From NCBI GenBank assembly GCA_040954595.2, contig CM082576.2:62001-126000 (forward strand): a stretch of DNA of 64,000 bases. The letters run 5' to 3'. Of this stretch, positions 1 to 11,500 are shown one piece after another (within the stretch, counting starts at the first letter, position 1; each line of letters opens with the position of its first letter). Under the pieces are notes generated by a model that ran no database searches, had not been told where the DNA came from, and saw nothing but the letters and a program-made list of their open reading frames with translations. This stretch comes from Balanoglossus misakiensis (taxonomy: Eukaryota > Hemichordata). The translations under genes and the position numbers were made by a program.

Positions 1-31
1 CTGGAAGGTAGACTTTCAAACTTTATTAACA

Positions 32-122
32 GCTGAATTTTCCAGAGTTGTGAATATTGTTTACCCCGGTACTCAGGACGTGCTGGAGGTGTCTATCTGT
101 GACCCAGACTACCCTGCCAATT
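32..122 (+). CDS. Possible terminal coding exon, unidentified
   Basis: After a plausible acceptor ending TTATTAACAG at about 31, one frame reads roughly 30 residues containing VYPGTQDVLEVSICDPDY and ends at a TAG at 120-122. The composition looks protein-like and vaguely resembles a beta-strand from a C2-type domain, but I do not recognise the family and the rest of the gene lies outside the window. The opposite strand is also open here (26-241), so the strand is not certain. It could be chance. Confidence 0.2.
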
Positions 123-570
123 AGACCTCTGACAACATGTGTTGGATGCATGGTGGGTAAACGGCAAGAATGTGCACTAACAAGAATGTTACCATTTTCA
201 ATTTCCAGGAGCAGACCTTTTTGTAGCCTCGCTGAAATCATCCTGGTCTGGCTTCATCAAATCTGAAAGACGAGTTCTTGGTTTAGAGAGTATCGACGTG
301 GAGGCTCTGTCCGGCTGGACACCAATTCAATGACCATGACCAAATTTTTTAGAGAGGTACTTGCCGTTTGTGGTGTTCGCCGTCTACATAGTGAAGACAT
401 TGAGGGGAATATGAAATCCTTTTGGATGGGTCAGGCACGTACCAGTACTGTGCATGCATAATGACGGGCATGTTCAAAAGCTGTATACGTATAAATGCGT
501 TAACAATGTTTGCACACGTATACAGTAGCAAATACATACTGGGCAGATCTTTCAGTTTAGTATAGATTTA

Positions 571-755
571 GAGGTTATAAACGGCTAGCGAGGGAATTTG
601 GTTGCGGATATAAGACCTCTCAGGTGAAAATTAGCATATTTGGCGGTAAATAATCACCGAGCGAAGCGAGGTGATTATTTCACCCAAATATGCTAATTTT
701 CACCTGAGAGGTCTTATATCCGTACCAAATACCCGAGCGCACCGTTTATAACCTC
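571..755. repeat. Large imperfect palindrome (foldback/MITE-like)
   Basis: The two arms are reverse complements of each other over about 85 bp, running from GAGGTTATAAACGG at the left to its complement ending at 755. They meet at a short GC-rich centre reading GAGCGAAGCGAG. Inner arm segments such as CAGGTGAAAATTAGCATATT match exactly. Such elements are normally non-autonomous DNA transposons or foldback units. No clear target-site duplication was found. Confidence 0.8.
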
Positions 756-1506
756 ATTATAATATGATTTTGCTTGATAAAGATAAACAATTTCATTTTT
801 TCAAATCGGTTGTTTGGTTGAGAATAAATCGTGCTAGTTCAAGGGCCTCGTCGCGCACTGTTCCAGAACACGCAAGCTGAGCTCGTGCAAATGTGTTCTA
901 GAATTTCTAAAGTCACGCGATTTTATGCCACCGCCAATAGAATTCATAAAGTGCGTTCTATTCAGGCGCGTTCCCTTCTACGTGTTCTATTTCGGTTACT
1001 TTTTTAAAACTATTCACTGTTCAGGGTCCAGGTACTAGGTCTTCTTGTCGAGAATATAAAACCCGGCTCCAGCCAATCTGAGAGCTAGATTCACGCCAAG
1101 CATATTATAATAAGTATTCAGGTAATTAACCCATTCATCACTAGAAATTGATTGGTCAATAGGAGAAACATTATGGTAACGCAGTTTTTTTAAATAGACC
1201 AAAATTCAGTTTCGACATTGCTATGAGTGTCCTGCAGGTTTGTAATTAGAGCATTAATATTTTTGTTGTGTACAATATGGCCAGTGGCCAATAGTACTGA
1301 ATAAATGCATTATTAATATTACCGGTATATACTCTTTTTCTCTTCCTCAACTGTACAATCAATCTTTTCTTCCATCTTTGTTTCTTGGGGCACTCTCTAA
1401 AGGTACTGTTTGAGTTTCAAGTAACTGCACTAAGGATTACTAAGTACATAGTTAGAAACAATACTTTAGTCAAATATTCACTCAACTGAAACTTCACTAC
1501 ACCATT

Positions 1507-1550
1507 GCTGTTGATTTTACAGTACATCATGTACTATAAAATCAACAGCA
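1507..1550. repeat. Short hairpin palindrome
   Basis: TGCTGTTGATTTTA is followed by a small loop region and then TAAAATCAACAGCA. With the inner bases the arms reach about 22 bp with one mismatch. This may be a remnant of a small MITE or an RNA-hairpin-forming sequence; nothing distinguishes these. Confidence 0.65.
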
Positions 1551-1854
1551 AAAGGCTCTACTTTTGATGATTCATTAATGTTGCCTTGCTTTAGAGAACT
1601 ATGGAAAAACAGGGTTTGTTGTCCTTAGAGCTTGATATGACCCTAAGTGACTAGAACCAAATATGACATATTTTCTGTAACAGACCCACAATTATGATGT
1701 GTGAGAGTGGAAATCGTTGCTGTTGATGTGTCACTTTAAGTCACTAAATATAACAAAATGAATTATTCTATCATTTGGTACTAATAGTACAATACAAATA
1801 TCCTAATAGTGTCATTGAATACAGTGACTCTGTCTGTAAAGTGGAGAACTAGCC

Positions 1855-2230
1855 TACACATATATGCTTTTAATTATGTCTATTAAATGATATTTCATGA
1901 TAATATATCAAGATCAACACTTATTTATGACAAAATGGCCAAAAAATAAAGAAAAACGAAAATTCCTGCAATTTTTAAAAAAGTATAATATTGCAATGAA
2001 AAATGAAAATCTGATGTCTCAGTGGTGTACATTTACTTCCATGAGCTCAAGTGGATGAGATCATGTTTTGTTTATGAAGTTTCATAACCGGAAATGCAAC
2101 ATTTTCATTGTTTCTTGCATTTTCCTACGGTGGCGGCCATAATCGCTTGCGGCAAAGCTTTATTATTTATCTGGCTAAAACTTGCATATGCACTCATATT
2201 TAGGGTTTATAATGCTTGTGTATAGTTCAC
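1855..2230 (+). repeat. Dispersed repeat, copy A
   Basis: Two other places in the window share this sequence. The left half (motif TTATGACAAAATGGCC and the following A-rich stretch) recurs at about 53895-54050 on the same strand. The right half (AGTGGATGAGAT through TAAAACTTGCATATG and GGGTTTATAAT) recurs inverted at about 63236-63396. No terminal repeats or coding capacity were recognised, so its class is unknown. Confidence 0.65.
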
Positions 2231-2509
2231 TGCCTTCATCTGCATGGACTAATGGTAGTGCAGTTTGAAACAAAAATTATGAAAATAATCCCAAAAGTTG
2301 CAGTGTACGTGCCTTTAAGTATTGTCAAGATTTCAAAGGTGCAATGTATATAACACAAAAAAGCACATGTATTGCAATTTGCAATGATTTGAAAGAATGG
2401 ATGTGAGAAAGGCCAACTGAGCTCAAGATACATGAGAAACACTCATGACTGAAAACTGTTATTTAGCTGTGTAGGGGAAAGGGGATGTGGTAATGTAACA
2501 GGAACACTA

Positions 2510-5500
2510 TTACACTTTGACATCTTCCCAAACCCCTCCTCTGGCCATATCTTTCGCTTTGCGTTCAGATTGTCTTCGATATCTCTCTAACTCCTACAAA
2601 GAAAGAAATGATGGAGTTTAGCATCTCAAACTAATGTAAGGGTGCAAACATGCCAATGAAATATTGTCAAAATTCACACTGTGTCCAGAGAAACACAAAC
2701 ATTTTCACTCATGTCATAGAAATGGCAACGGTATTTGGAAGTGTTGTGTAAACTATTGCAGTTATACAGAATATTACACAGAAAATGGACTGAAATGGCA
2801 CTGCAGTACGAGTCATTGCATTGATTTGTGAAAGTCAAGTATTATTACTCATTTATTGCTTATCAAATCCAGCATGTTCAGTTGTGATCTTTCTTTCCGT
2901 ACCTCATCTTTCTGTGCTCTGATGTTGTCTACAGCAGCTTCAGAATATTGGGGATCTTTGGCTGGGTCATCAGCTATGGATGTACTTCCGGTCTGTGAGG
3001 CAAAATCATCAATACATCGTCTGAATTACCAAGGGTATAACAAAGGTAACATGTTTACTAGATAGGTCTTTCGCTAATATAGTAATAATTGAAGACTTGC
3101 ATGTACAACAAAAAATAGTGCCACAGGTAAAGATAGCAAGAGTACTAAAGGTGCGCCCTCAGAATTTGAACTAACATATTAAGTTTTCTTTTTTTTCCAT
3201 TTACATCTTACTCAGTCTCCACTTATTGCATGTGAGGAAATATGATTTTTATTTATAACATCCATAAACCTATGTGGCATTGCTATACCTGTTGTGGGAA
3301 GAAAGATGTATAGGCTTGCTTCCAAAGTTCAAGAGGACTTCTGGCTGTGAGTTTACCAATATCACCATCAGATACTGGTGGTGACCCTGAAAGGAATGAG
3401 ATATAGTCCTGTGAAGTTTCACCAAGCTAAACACACGAACACTGCCTAGCTAGTATATTTGTATGTACAACGCCATTAGTGTTTTATTTAGTTTATTTTT
3501 CAGGATTTTTGAGAAGTTTGTAGGAAATGACAAACAAATGCCTCTCAAGTTACATTACTCACCATTAAAATGTACATTGATTTTCTTGTAAACAGCTTGT
3601 AATTCACACATTGTAGCCCTAAGATGGCATTATGAGCCCTCATGGCAGAAGAGCAGTGATTACATGCACTTGTAATCATTGTTGCACATTTGGGATGACA
3701 TGACTTATTTTGCATTGTAGTCATTTGCACTCAAATGGAGATAACTTTTGTATCATAAACTAACAGACAATATACATGTTGATTGTTAAAAAAAATTGAC
3801 CATGACTTCCAACTTCCAAGTTTCTGCAGTTGATTAACAGTGAAACAGCAAAAGATGAGTAACACCATATTGACTCTTTGCAGTGAAGTTCTGAAACAAA
3901 ACAAACCTATTTGTTGTAATGAGTCATTGCCAGCTGGAACTATAAGAGGTTTGTTTGCATCTAGTGATATCGTCTTTCTGTAAAGAGAGAAATATTCTGT
4001 TAAAACTCCAACTTTAAACTTACCCTTTAAATATGTCTTTATAAAAATGATGGGATAGGACAACTTGTCTTTGCTACATTCTAGTTTTTGGGTGTGGGAA
4101 AATCTAAGTTAGAATAATAGTGCTTAGATACATGTTAGGGTAGCAATCAAGGTTGTTGGCAATTCCTAGACAGACGACTCAAAAAGGACCCTTCAGATGA
4201 CATTGTTAGTTTACAGTTCCCTAATTTGGCAATTCTTCATGATCTTCCTATTCGCAGAATGTTTTCAAATTTTCTATCATCAAAATCTGTCCCCATGACA
4301 ACAAACAATGTGGATAACAAGGTGAGAGATCAATCTGATTAAAATCAGATGTACAGTTAAGCGCCATATTTACTTTTACCTATTCTTGGCTGATCTGTCC
4401 GAGAACAGCCCAGACAGAGAACAGAATAGCCACAATTATCACCAGCGCCCAAGTCTACATCTGACTTTAATCAGATTGGGTGAGAGATGTGTTACAATAA
4501 TCCTCCCCTACATATGTACATCATTGACAGTCCATAACACTTGATGCAAATGCCATCCTTCTCTACCCTAGATGCATATGGCAATAGCCCTCCCCACACT
4601 TACCCTGCTGCAGTACCGAACACCAAATGGCTAATAAGCTGACGTGTCTTTGTGACCAGAGACTCTGTCTTCATACTACAGAACTACAGGGGGAAAAACA
4701 GACACATGTCAAATCAGTGTTATACATTTTCCCTAAGCATTGCTAATCTGTGTAAATATTCACTAGAAAATATGGGAGGGAAAAAAGTGTACTTGTGGAA
4801 CTTCTATAGAACTAACTTTGATGATTGTATACATTTCTCAGACCAACTTTGTCAGACAATAAAGTTATCAGATTAGACTAGACTTACCATCAAAGAGGCA
4901 CCATGGCTGTGCGCTACAAATCTCAGTGTTCTACCAATCACCTTCCTCTTCTCAGAATCAAAATCCTACCAAGCAAAATCAATCATCAGTTTTCATGAAA
5001 ATATGAATAGTAGTGGTACAGACATGATTATTTGAGTTGGCTGTGAAAATCCTATAATTTGGCACTTGTTTGTCTCTAATAATTTCCTTCATGCCATCTG
5101 AGAAGGTTGCTTTAATATTCCAATGGTGCTTTCGGAGTATTTCAATCAATATTCAAGACATTCTATTTCTACAGACAAGTTACCCTTCAGACTCGGACAA
5201 CTTAGCAATCCCACACTGAATACACTCTATACTCACCTGAAATATATCATATTTACTGCCAATAATGACCAATGGCACTGGGAATGGTTCTATCATGTCT
5301 TTGTCCTAACAGAGAAAACAAAACAAATTTGCACACAACTTTCACTACCTACCTATGCTGTTCTCCCGACCTTAAATAGGTTTTGGCTACCTAGGTGGGT
5401 GATAAAAATATCACATGGTCGACACAATTTCAAGATGGCCGATTTTTGCCATGTTTAAGGAATAGGAGTTCATAAGCTAAAGTGATGATGGGTCATTCTG

Positions 5501-8151
5501 AAACTTTTTAATAGAAAAAATAACAAAATGTGAAAAAAGTTTAATGAGTTTAATATGGTAACTACAAAGACAGACATGTTTGACCCAAGGAAGTCATGAA
5601 ATACAGTAAACATATCATTTCTTCTATCTCTTACTACAGTGGGGTGTCGACTTTTCGACCAGAATGCAATGGGATTTGACCCCCTAGCGCAAAGTTAAAA
5701 CCTATTTAAGGTACCCACAATTAAGGACATATTGTTGGTTGAGGGCGCTGTGCAAACAGCACCACACTGTCATTCAACCCCTTTTGTTTTGTAAGGTCAG
5801 AAGTTGTACCAACATACACATTGGCCCTTCTTGTTTCATTCTCTGCATACATTAACATAAAAAATTGTCCAAGGCTAAAACAGAGACAACCTTGTTTATG
5901 TGACAAAAGAGACATCATCAAATTTCTGATGATCAATCAAGGACTAGAATGGGTCCGCTGATATGAATAGAAATATATATGGACACCTACATATTAAAAT
6001 CTGACATAACAAAACAACTAAGCTTACTGGATGGTTTTCGCCAAACTGCTTCCATGCCCGTCTTCTTAGACGCTGTTGAACTCCAGAGTCTTTGCTGGCT
6101 GCTTCTGATATGATCCTCTCTATTCGTTCCCTTGCAACATTCAGCAGTGTTTCCATGGTATTCCATAATTCATGGGGTTTTGACAGGTCCAACACCAATA
6201 CAAGAGAGAGCGAGCTTAAATCAGACAATGAAAACAATTATTTTAGTTATAAAATGGTGCTATGACAAGTAGAGCAGGTGGAACTCCCACTTTGCAAATT
6301 TGTTAGACACACTGTATGTTTCCTTGTCGTTGCAAATTGTCATTCCATGCAATGCCACATATCATCAAACTAAATCTACATCGAACAGTAGACAGAAAAA
6401 TTAGTCTACCTGAATCTAGTTTTATTGCAAATCATAGCAAATCACCCTGGTAACAGTTTGTGAACACTTTGCATACTTACTCTATTGTGTCAACTTTAAT
6501 TGGAACATCTATCAACTTAGACAGAAAGGTTCCTCCACCTAGCTCCCATATATGACCAACATCTTTAGCCTGTAATGTTTACACAACAACAACAGTCATT
6601 TAGTACATTCATGCACTGAAGTGTTCAAGAATTGGGTAACAGACACTTGGAATCTGCCACACTTTGATTAAACATACAGATGACCGTTTGCAATAAGGAA
6701 TCAATTCAAAGGCACAGAATTATGAATAGTGTATAATTTATTTTCTCGTCTTGCAGGAATTTATCAATCTTGTTCAGCTTACTGTGGTTTCTGCGCACAG
6801 TCACATAAATATGTCATGATTTACAAAGGAGAGATTATAATTGTTGTCTAACAAGGCTTTGGACCATCTTACACTGTTACAGTCAGCTGAAACACTTACA
6901 ATATTGTGACCTTTCGCTCTTCTGCCAAACGTGTACTCTAGTGCTGTGGTGGGTTTTGGTATTTCATCCTTGTCGAGAAACCGTAGAATGATAGATGTTT
7001 TACCCTGAGAAACAGAAAAATTTAAAGCTCCTGTAATCATTACCAGTAACATACTACGGGGAGGGGGGGGGGGGGTCAAGTTAGTGAACAAAGTAACAAT
7101 ACTTGAGCCATGTCTTGAAATTGATGGAAAATTTCCGATTCTACACGTGTTGGTACCAAAGGGGAATTCATCCATTTTAAATTTGGACTGTGACTGCTTC
7201 ATATTCTGTCCCACTCTGCATCAATACACAAAATATGATCAGGTCAGACACTTTCTGAAGTAATACTCATTAGAAGACGGGATAGAAAGTGACTTACTGC
7301 ATCTTTACTTCCAATCACAAATATCGTGGACTCATCTTTGGTTTTTACCCCTTCCTGTCCATCTGTGGGCCAAATATGCATGTAAAGGTCAGTATACATT
7401 GTTTCAAGAATTGTGGTGAACATTCTCAGCAATCAAGTTATTTACACAACAACTTCTTATAAGTGAAGACGAAAGTCACTGATGGGGTCAGAGGTCAATT
7501 ACAACACACTCACCTTCCTGACTCTGATATGATGTGCGTTTGATTTTCTGTGATTCTATGGCAATGTCCCATATTGTTTTTTCGCTGGAACAGGAGATAA
7601 TGTCCATACCAAATAGCATGTCATCAGTTAGTTTATTTGACAATTATTTAATATTTTTGGCCGTGTCTATTGACAGGCGCCTGCTGTCAATAGCCGGCCC
7701 GACACTCCGATAATTTTTTCATAGCTAATGCTTTCGCATAGCACGTGCAGTTTCTTGCCCTACAATAGTACAAGCATGTTGGAATGCAGCGATGCACTGA
7801 ATGTGCCAGTGGATGTTCCACCGTGGTTGTACCGATCATTTGTTACTGTGTCAAGACTCGATCATGTACAAGCAATGTCGTTAGGCGTTATCACGTTACT
7901 ATGGAAACAAGCAATACTGTTATGTTGGCACAGGCCTTGGCAGGTGCGCCTTGTATATTCTTCTCTTCGCATTTCACAGATCGTCTAAGCACATAGAGGG
8001 ACTATGGCCATAAGCTACTGATTTATCGTTTTTAGCATCTTGGACTTTACAAACTCCTGTGGCCGCCCGTGGGGGGGGGGGGGGCTCAACTCGTCAATTT
8101 GGTCAAACGCAGATATGACGCTATCGATGAATATGCTTACCCCTTGAACAT
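2510..8151 (-). CDS. DYNC2LI1: Cytoplasmic dynein 2 light intermediate chain 1
   Basis: Subunit of the dynein-2 motor that drives retrograde intraflagellar transport in cilia. Thirteen coding exons, 5' to 3': 8141-8151, 7514-7584, 7298-7362, 6900-7004, 6481-6569, 6028-6214, 5237-5305, 4888-4965, 4604-4683, 3907-3977, 3289-3386, 2903-2992, 2510-2593; 365 aa against about 351 in human. A P-loop of the form GxxxxGK[ST] (GSKDAGKT, residues 45-52) is interrupted by an intron exactly before GKT. Further family landmarks are [45 protein letters not shown] and [10 protein letters not shown]. The initiator exon contributes only 11 coding bases; it was chosen because its donor restores the frame into the conserved TIWDIA segment. 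It is head-to-head with CLHC1. An X-box-like site sits in intron 1. Confidence 0.95.
4321..4488. mobile_element. 148-bp MITE with 10-bp target duplication
   Basis: The element spans 4331-4478, beginning CAATCTGATTAAAATCAGAT and ending with the complementary ATCTGACTTTAATCAGATTG. It is flanked on both sides by the identical 10-mer GGTGAGAGAT (4321-4330 and 4479-4488). Each terminus is itself a palindrome. It lies in a DYNC2LI1 intron, between the exons at 3907-3977 and 4604-4683. There is no coding capacity, so it is non-autonomous; a 9-11 bp duplication is typical of Mutator-like elements, but the superfamily is inferred only. Confidence 0.8.
7058..7075. repeat. Poly-G tract
   Basis: A near-uninterrupted G run (one A near its start) in the DYNC2LI1 intron upstream of the exon at 6900-7004. 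It is one of six long G/C homopolymers in the window. Confidence 0.9.
7667..7693. repeat. Small GC-rich palindrome
   Basis: CTATTGACAG and its exact complement CTGTCAATAG flank the centre GCGCCTG, inside DYNC2LI1 intron 1. Its origin is unknown. Confidence 0.6.
7895..7908. promoter_or_regulatory. Candidate RFX X-box
   Basis: GTTACTATGGAAAC fits the two half-sites of the RFX X-box (GTNNCY, AT spacer, RRNAAC). It lies in intron 1 of DYNC2LI1, about 240 bp downstream of the start codon. RFX factors control ciliary genes, and the C. elegans ortholog xbx-1 is a classic X-box target, which makes the match more credible than sequence alone would. Binding is inferred. Confidence 0.5.
8071..8084. repeat. 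Poly-G tract
   Basis: Fourteen consecutive G residues about 50 bp inside intron 1 of DYNC2LI1. Confidence 0.95.
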
Positions 8152-8521
8152 GTCGGGAGAAAATGCACACACTTAATTTTCTTCTGTCTGATAATCTCTC
8201 TTGTCAAATTCACCACACAAGCCACGGTCTGACCGTGCACAAGCGTATCTAGCAGCCGATCACGATTGCCAATGTTTTCATTGAACAGGAATGTACACGA
8301 AAACAAATGACGTATGATAGTCGGTGAAGATGTGACGTCACTATGTTTTGTGTGGATATGAAGAGTACGCTGTCGACTGCCGCGAGTTGGGATTGTAAAC
8401 AGTTGGAGAAATTTATAGTGACATAAAAATCATGCAGTTTCTTGTTGAATGTCATCGATTGAAGAAATGATACAAATCTCGACCGTAGTTTGATTGTGTT
8501 GTTCGGACAAAATCCTTAACC
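8152..8521. promoter_or_regulatory. Bidirectional promoter DYNC2LI1/CLHC1
   Basis: The start codons of the divergent genes DYNC2LI1 (8151, minus) and CLHC1 (8522, plus) are only 370 bp apart, so both promoters must lie in or next to this interval. It contains a perfect 10-bp CRE palindrome GTGACGTCAC at 8332-8341, the core CREB/ATF site. No TATA box was recognised. Transcription starts are unknown. Confidence 0.6.
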
Positions 8522-11500
8522 ATGTCCGCTTCACGTGCAGGTTCGGCAAAGCGAGTTTTGCCACCGATATCAACAGAAACAGACAAACAGTTTCTGCAAC
8601 GTGTTGATGATTATGTTGACGCTGAATTGACACGTCTCGGGTGTCCCGATACAGGACCGGACAAACGGAGATACACGATTCATAAGGATGCCTTTGACCA
8701 GGTTGGTTATAGTGATATCGAGTATCTGCACGACGTCCGTGATGACATGTAACATATGAGTGGTTGCTTCCGTCTTTCACTGACGCAGCGTTACAAAGCA
8801 ATGATATGTTATAACCATACCACAGTCCCTCTATTGGCTCTAACTTCGTCCAGATGAACATTCAATCACGTTTTATTCTAGCGTGATAAATTGTTGTTGT
8901 TAGGGGTATTAATGTATAAAATTTGTTATTGTTGATGTTTGTGTTACACTTAGCTCTGGTACATGTATAAATTTTATATATATTTTATTTACCCAACTTT
9001 GAATTACACTAAACCATATAAAGCAACCTCAAGATTTTATCACAGTTTTAAAAATTCAGATCCCTGCATGGCCAAAAACTTGGATATAAGGGAATATCTG
9101 CAATAACAACATAATCCTATTTAACTCTCCACACGTGATCTGTGGGCTCCAGAAGTACCCAACCGATAGTGTGAACAGAACTTGTGCATTCTAAGATAAT
9201 AAATTGTAAATTGATATTTCCTTGATTGCCATGGACTGGATGGTTTCCTAGGTAGTAGAGCATGTGTCAGCTTACAAGCCGTTACTCTCCAAAATCAAAG
9301 CTGAATATGAAGATTGCATTGAGGCCATTGAGAGAGGTCAGAAGGAGGCCTTCTATTTATCCGGCAAAGTGAAAGCCATGGCGTCAGTGCAGACTACGCT
9401 ATCAAACTACCGCAAGAGAGGGGACGAATTGGAAGAGAAGTGAGTGACGTCAAAGTTACATTGAAATTGTATGGACCTGTCGAAGTGTATTATCTATACT
9501 TTCAAATTGGGAGGGGATATCTTGAGTAAAAACTCTTGATTCTTCACCAGTGACAGAGAACGTCTTAGGAAATGATCAGTTGAAATTCAGAGCACAAATT
9601 GCACAAAAAGCCAAGTCGATGTGTATAGAAATGATTTCTTTGTAAAAGACCTGTATCTGACAGCTGACCAAGTATATTCACCATGTAATGCAAACCATGA
9701 ACATTCATGTATGTACATGTAGTACGTGTGACATTCATGTCAACAGAATTGAAATCGAGTCAGTAATTTTGCTGTCTTGAGACAGTGTCTAGTCCAGTGG
9801 TTAAGCAAGCTTTTGATTTATGTTATCACATCAGAATCAACTCAGTGATCGTTGACAACGAACGAATTGAAGCTGAATTGGAACGGATGAAAGAGCTGAG
9901 AAGGTCACAGAACCAAACAGACAGTGAGAAAGGGAAAGATACACCACTGACCAAATCTAGAAAAAGAGAAAACAAGCAGTTGCCCGGTATGTACATAAAC
10001 AGTACAATCCATCTTAATTGATATTACACCAAGTGCCATTTTAGAGGGTGAGGACTGAAAGGTTTTATAAAACAAAAATGTTATGAATGTTAATCCAGTG
10101 TAAGGGCTGACCTGAGCAAATGCGTCATGAACAGAAATGGTCAGAATATTCTGTGTGAAATGTAGCTCAATATGAGACGATTGTGGGTTGGAATTACAGG
10201 TTTTCACGTTTGTATATGAAAACTAAAATGTGGATGAAAACTTTGAGATTTTATTTATTTCAAATTACCCAGTACTTTAACATCCAAATGAATTCCCCGT
10301 ATAGTGTATAACACGAAGAATAAGACCATACTAACTCATCTTTTCTCAAGAACAGAAAGTTTAATAATTTGATGAAGTTGGCCTTTACAAGCTGTCATTT
10401 CATCCAGTAAAGGTTGTGTTCCATTTGACAGGTCTGACAGTAGCTGAGTCCACAGACATTGATGCCCTGAATGCTTTGCTCAGTCGGTATGAAAGTCAAG
10501 TCAGAGAACTGAGACTCAGCAAGAAGACAAAGTTTATGCCAAAGGAAAAGAAAGTAGCTGTAAAGGAACAACTGGATGGTAAAATTGCTGTACGGGATGA
10601 AGCATCTGAAATGAATGAGCTGTATAAGAAGAAGTGAGTAAATCTCTTTGAATTCTGGTTGTGGTCCTGCTTGTGGCCTGTATGACTTCTTTTTGAAATC
10701 ATATTGCTCATCAAAGACGATATGGAAATACCTACAAGCCATACATTTCATAGATTTTCTGAAAGCGATCTTTGAAGAAATCTTACCCAAAAGAAACCAG
10801 ACATGGATATATTGCTATTGGGTATGATAGGTTTAATTGATTCTGTTGAATGCATTTCATGGCATATTCATGTTTATTTGTGGTACAATTTACCTGCAGG
10901 ACTGTGAGATTAAAGATAGCTGTTGACACAGTCAGAACTCACAACAAGAGAGATAAATCATATCAACTTAGTCTAGTAGACAGTCTGAACTTTGCCCAGT
11001 CAAGATCAACATCCAAGATGAGTCTTGCAAGTAAGTCGGATGGATTCAGGTTCTATCAATCACGGGTGACATAGATCCTCAGAATGAACCTTTCTTAAAA
11101 CAAACAATCTGGTGATTATTTTTTTATAGTTTCAATTTCTCACAGGGTAAAGTCCTTCAAATAAAATGGGGAGATGACTTGAACTATTGTAAAACAACGT
11201 GTGACACACACTTTTGAAAGAACACGTTATTTACTCACATTCTGATAAAGTGACTGTTCAGATCCAAATTTCTAACGCAATTAAATTTGTTTCACAGGTC
11301 AAGATAATAGTATGCCGTCTTCATTTGATGATGATGATCCGACCAAAGAGAGGGAAGCTGAAGCCATGTTGGAATACATTGAGAGATTCAATGAACTGTT
11401 TGAAGAAGGGTTGCATGCAGAGGCCGCCTTACATGCTGCCAATAGTCCCAAGGGGATACTTAGAAATCCTGGAACTCTATCTAGATTTAAAGGTGAGTTT

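Larger units (their letters stand above)
1..2509. other. Intergenic region with palindrome and dispersed repeat
   Basis: No gene could be supported here apart from a weak peptide at the left edge. It holds a 185-bp palindrome (571-755), a 44-bp hairpin (1507-1550) and one copy of a dispersed repeat (about 1855-2230), each listed separately. The right end presumably includes the 3' UTR of DYNC2LI1, whose stop is at 2510-2512; no polyadenylation signal was assigned. Confidence 0.6.

Noticed and set aside
7728-7988. Plus-strand open frames in DYNC2LI1 intron 1
   Set aside because: Two overlapping frames without family similarity, inside an intron of a well-supported gene on the other strand.
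8702-8752. Read-through of CLHC1 exon 1 to a stop at 8752
   Set aside because: The orthologous sequence continues precisely after the donor at 8702, so the extra 16 codons are intronic.
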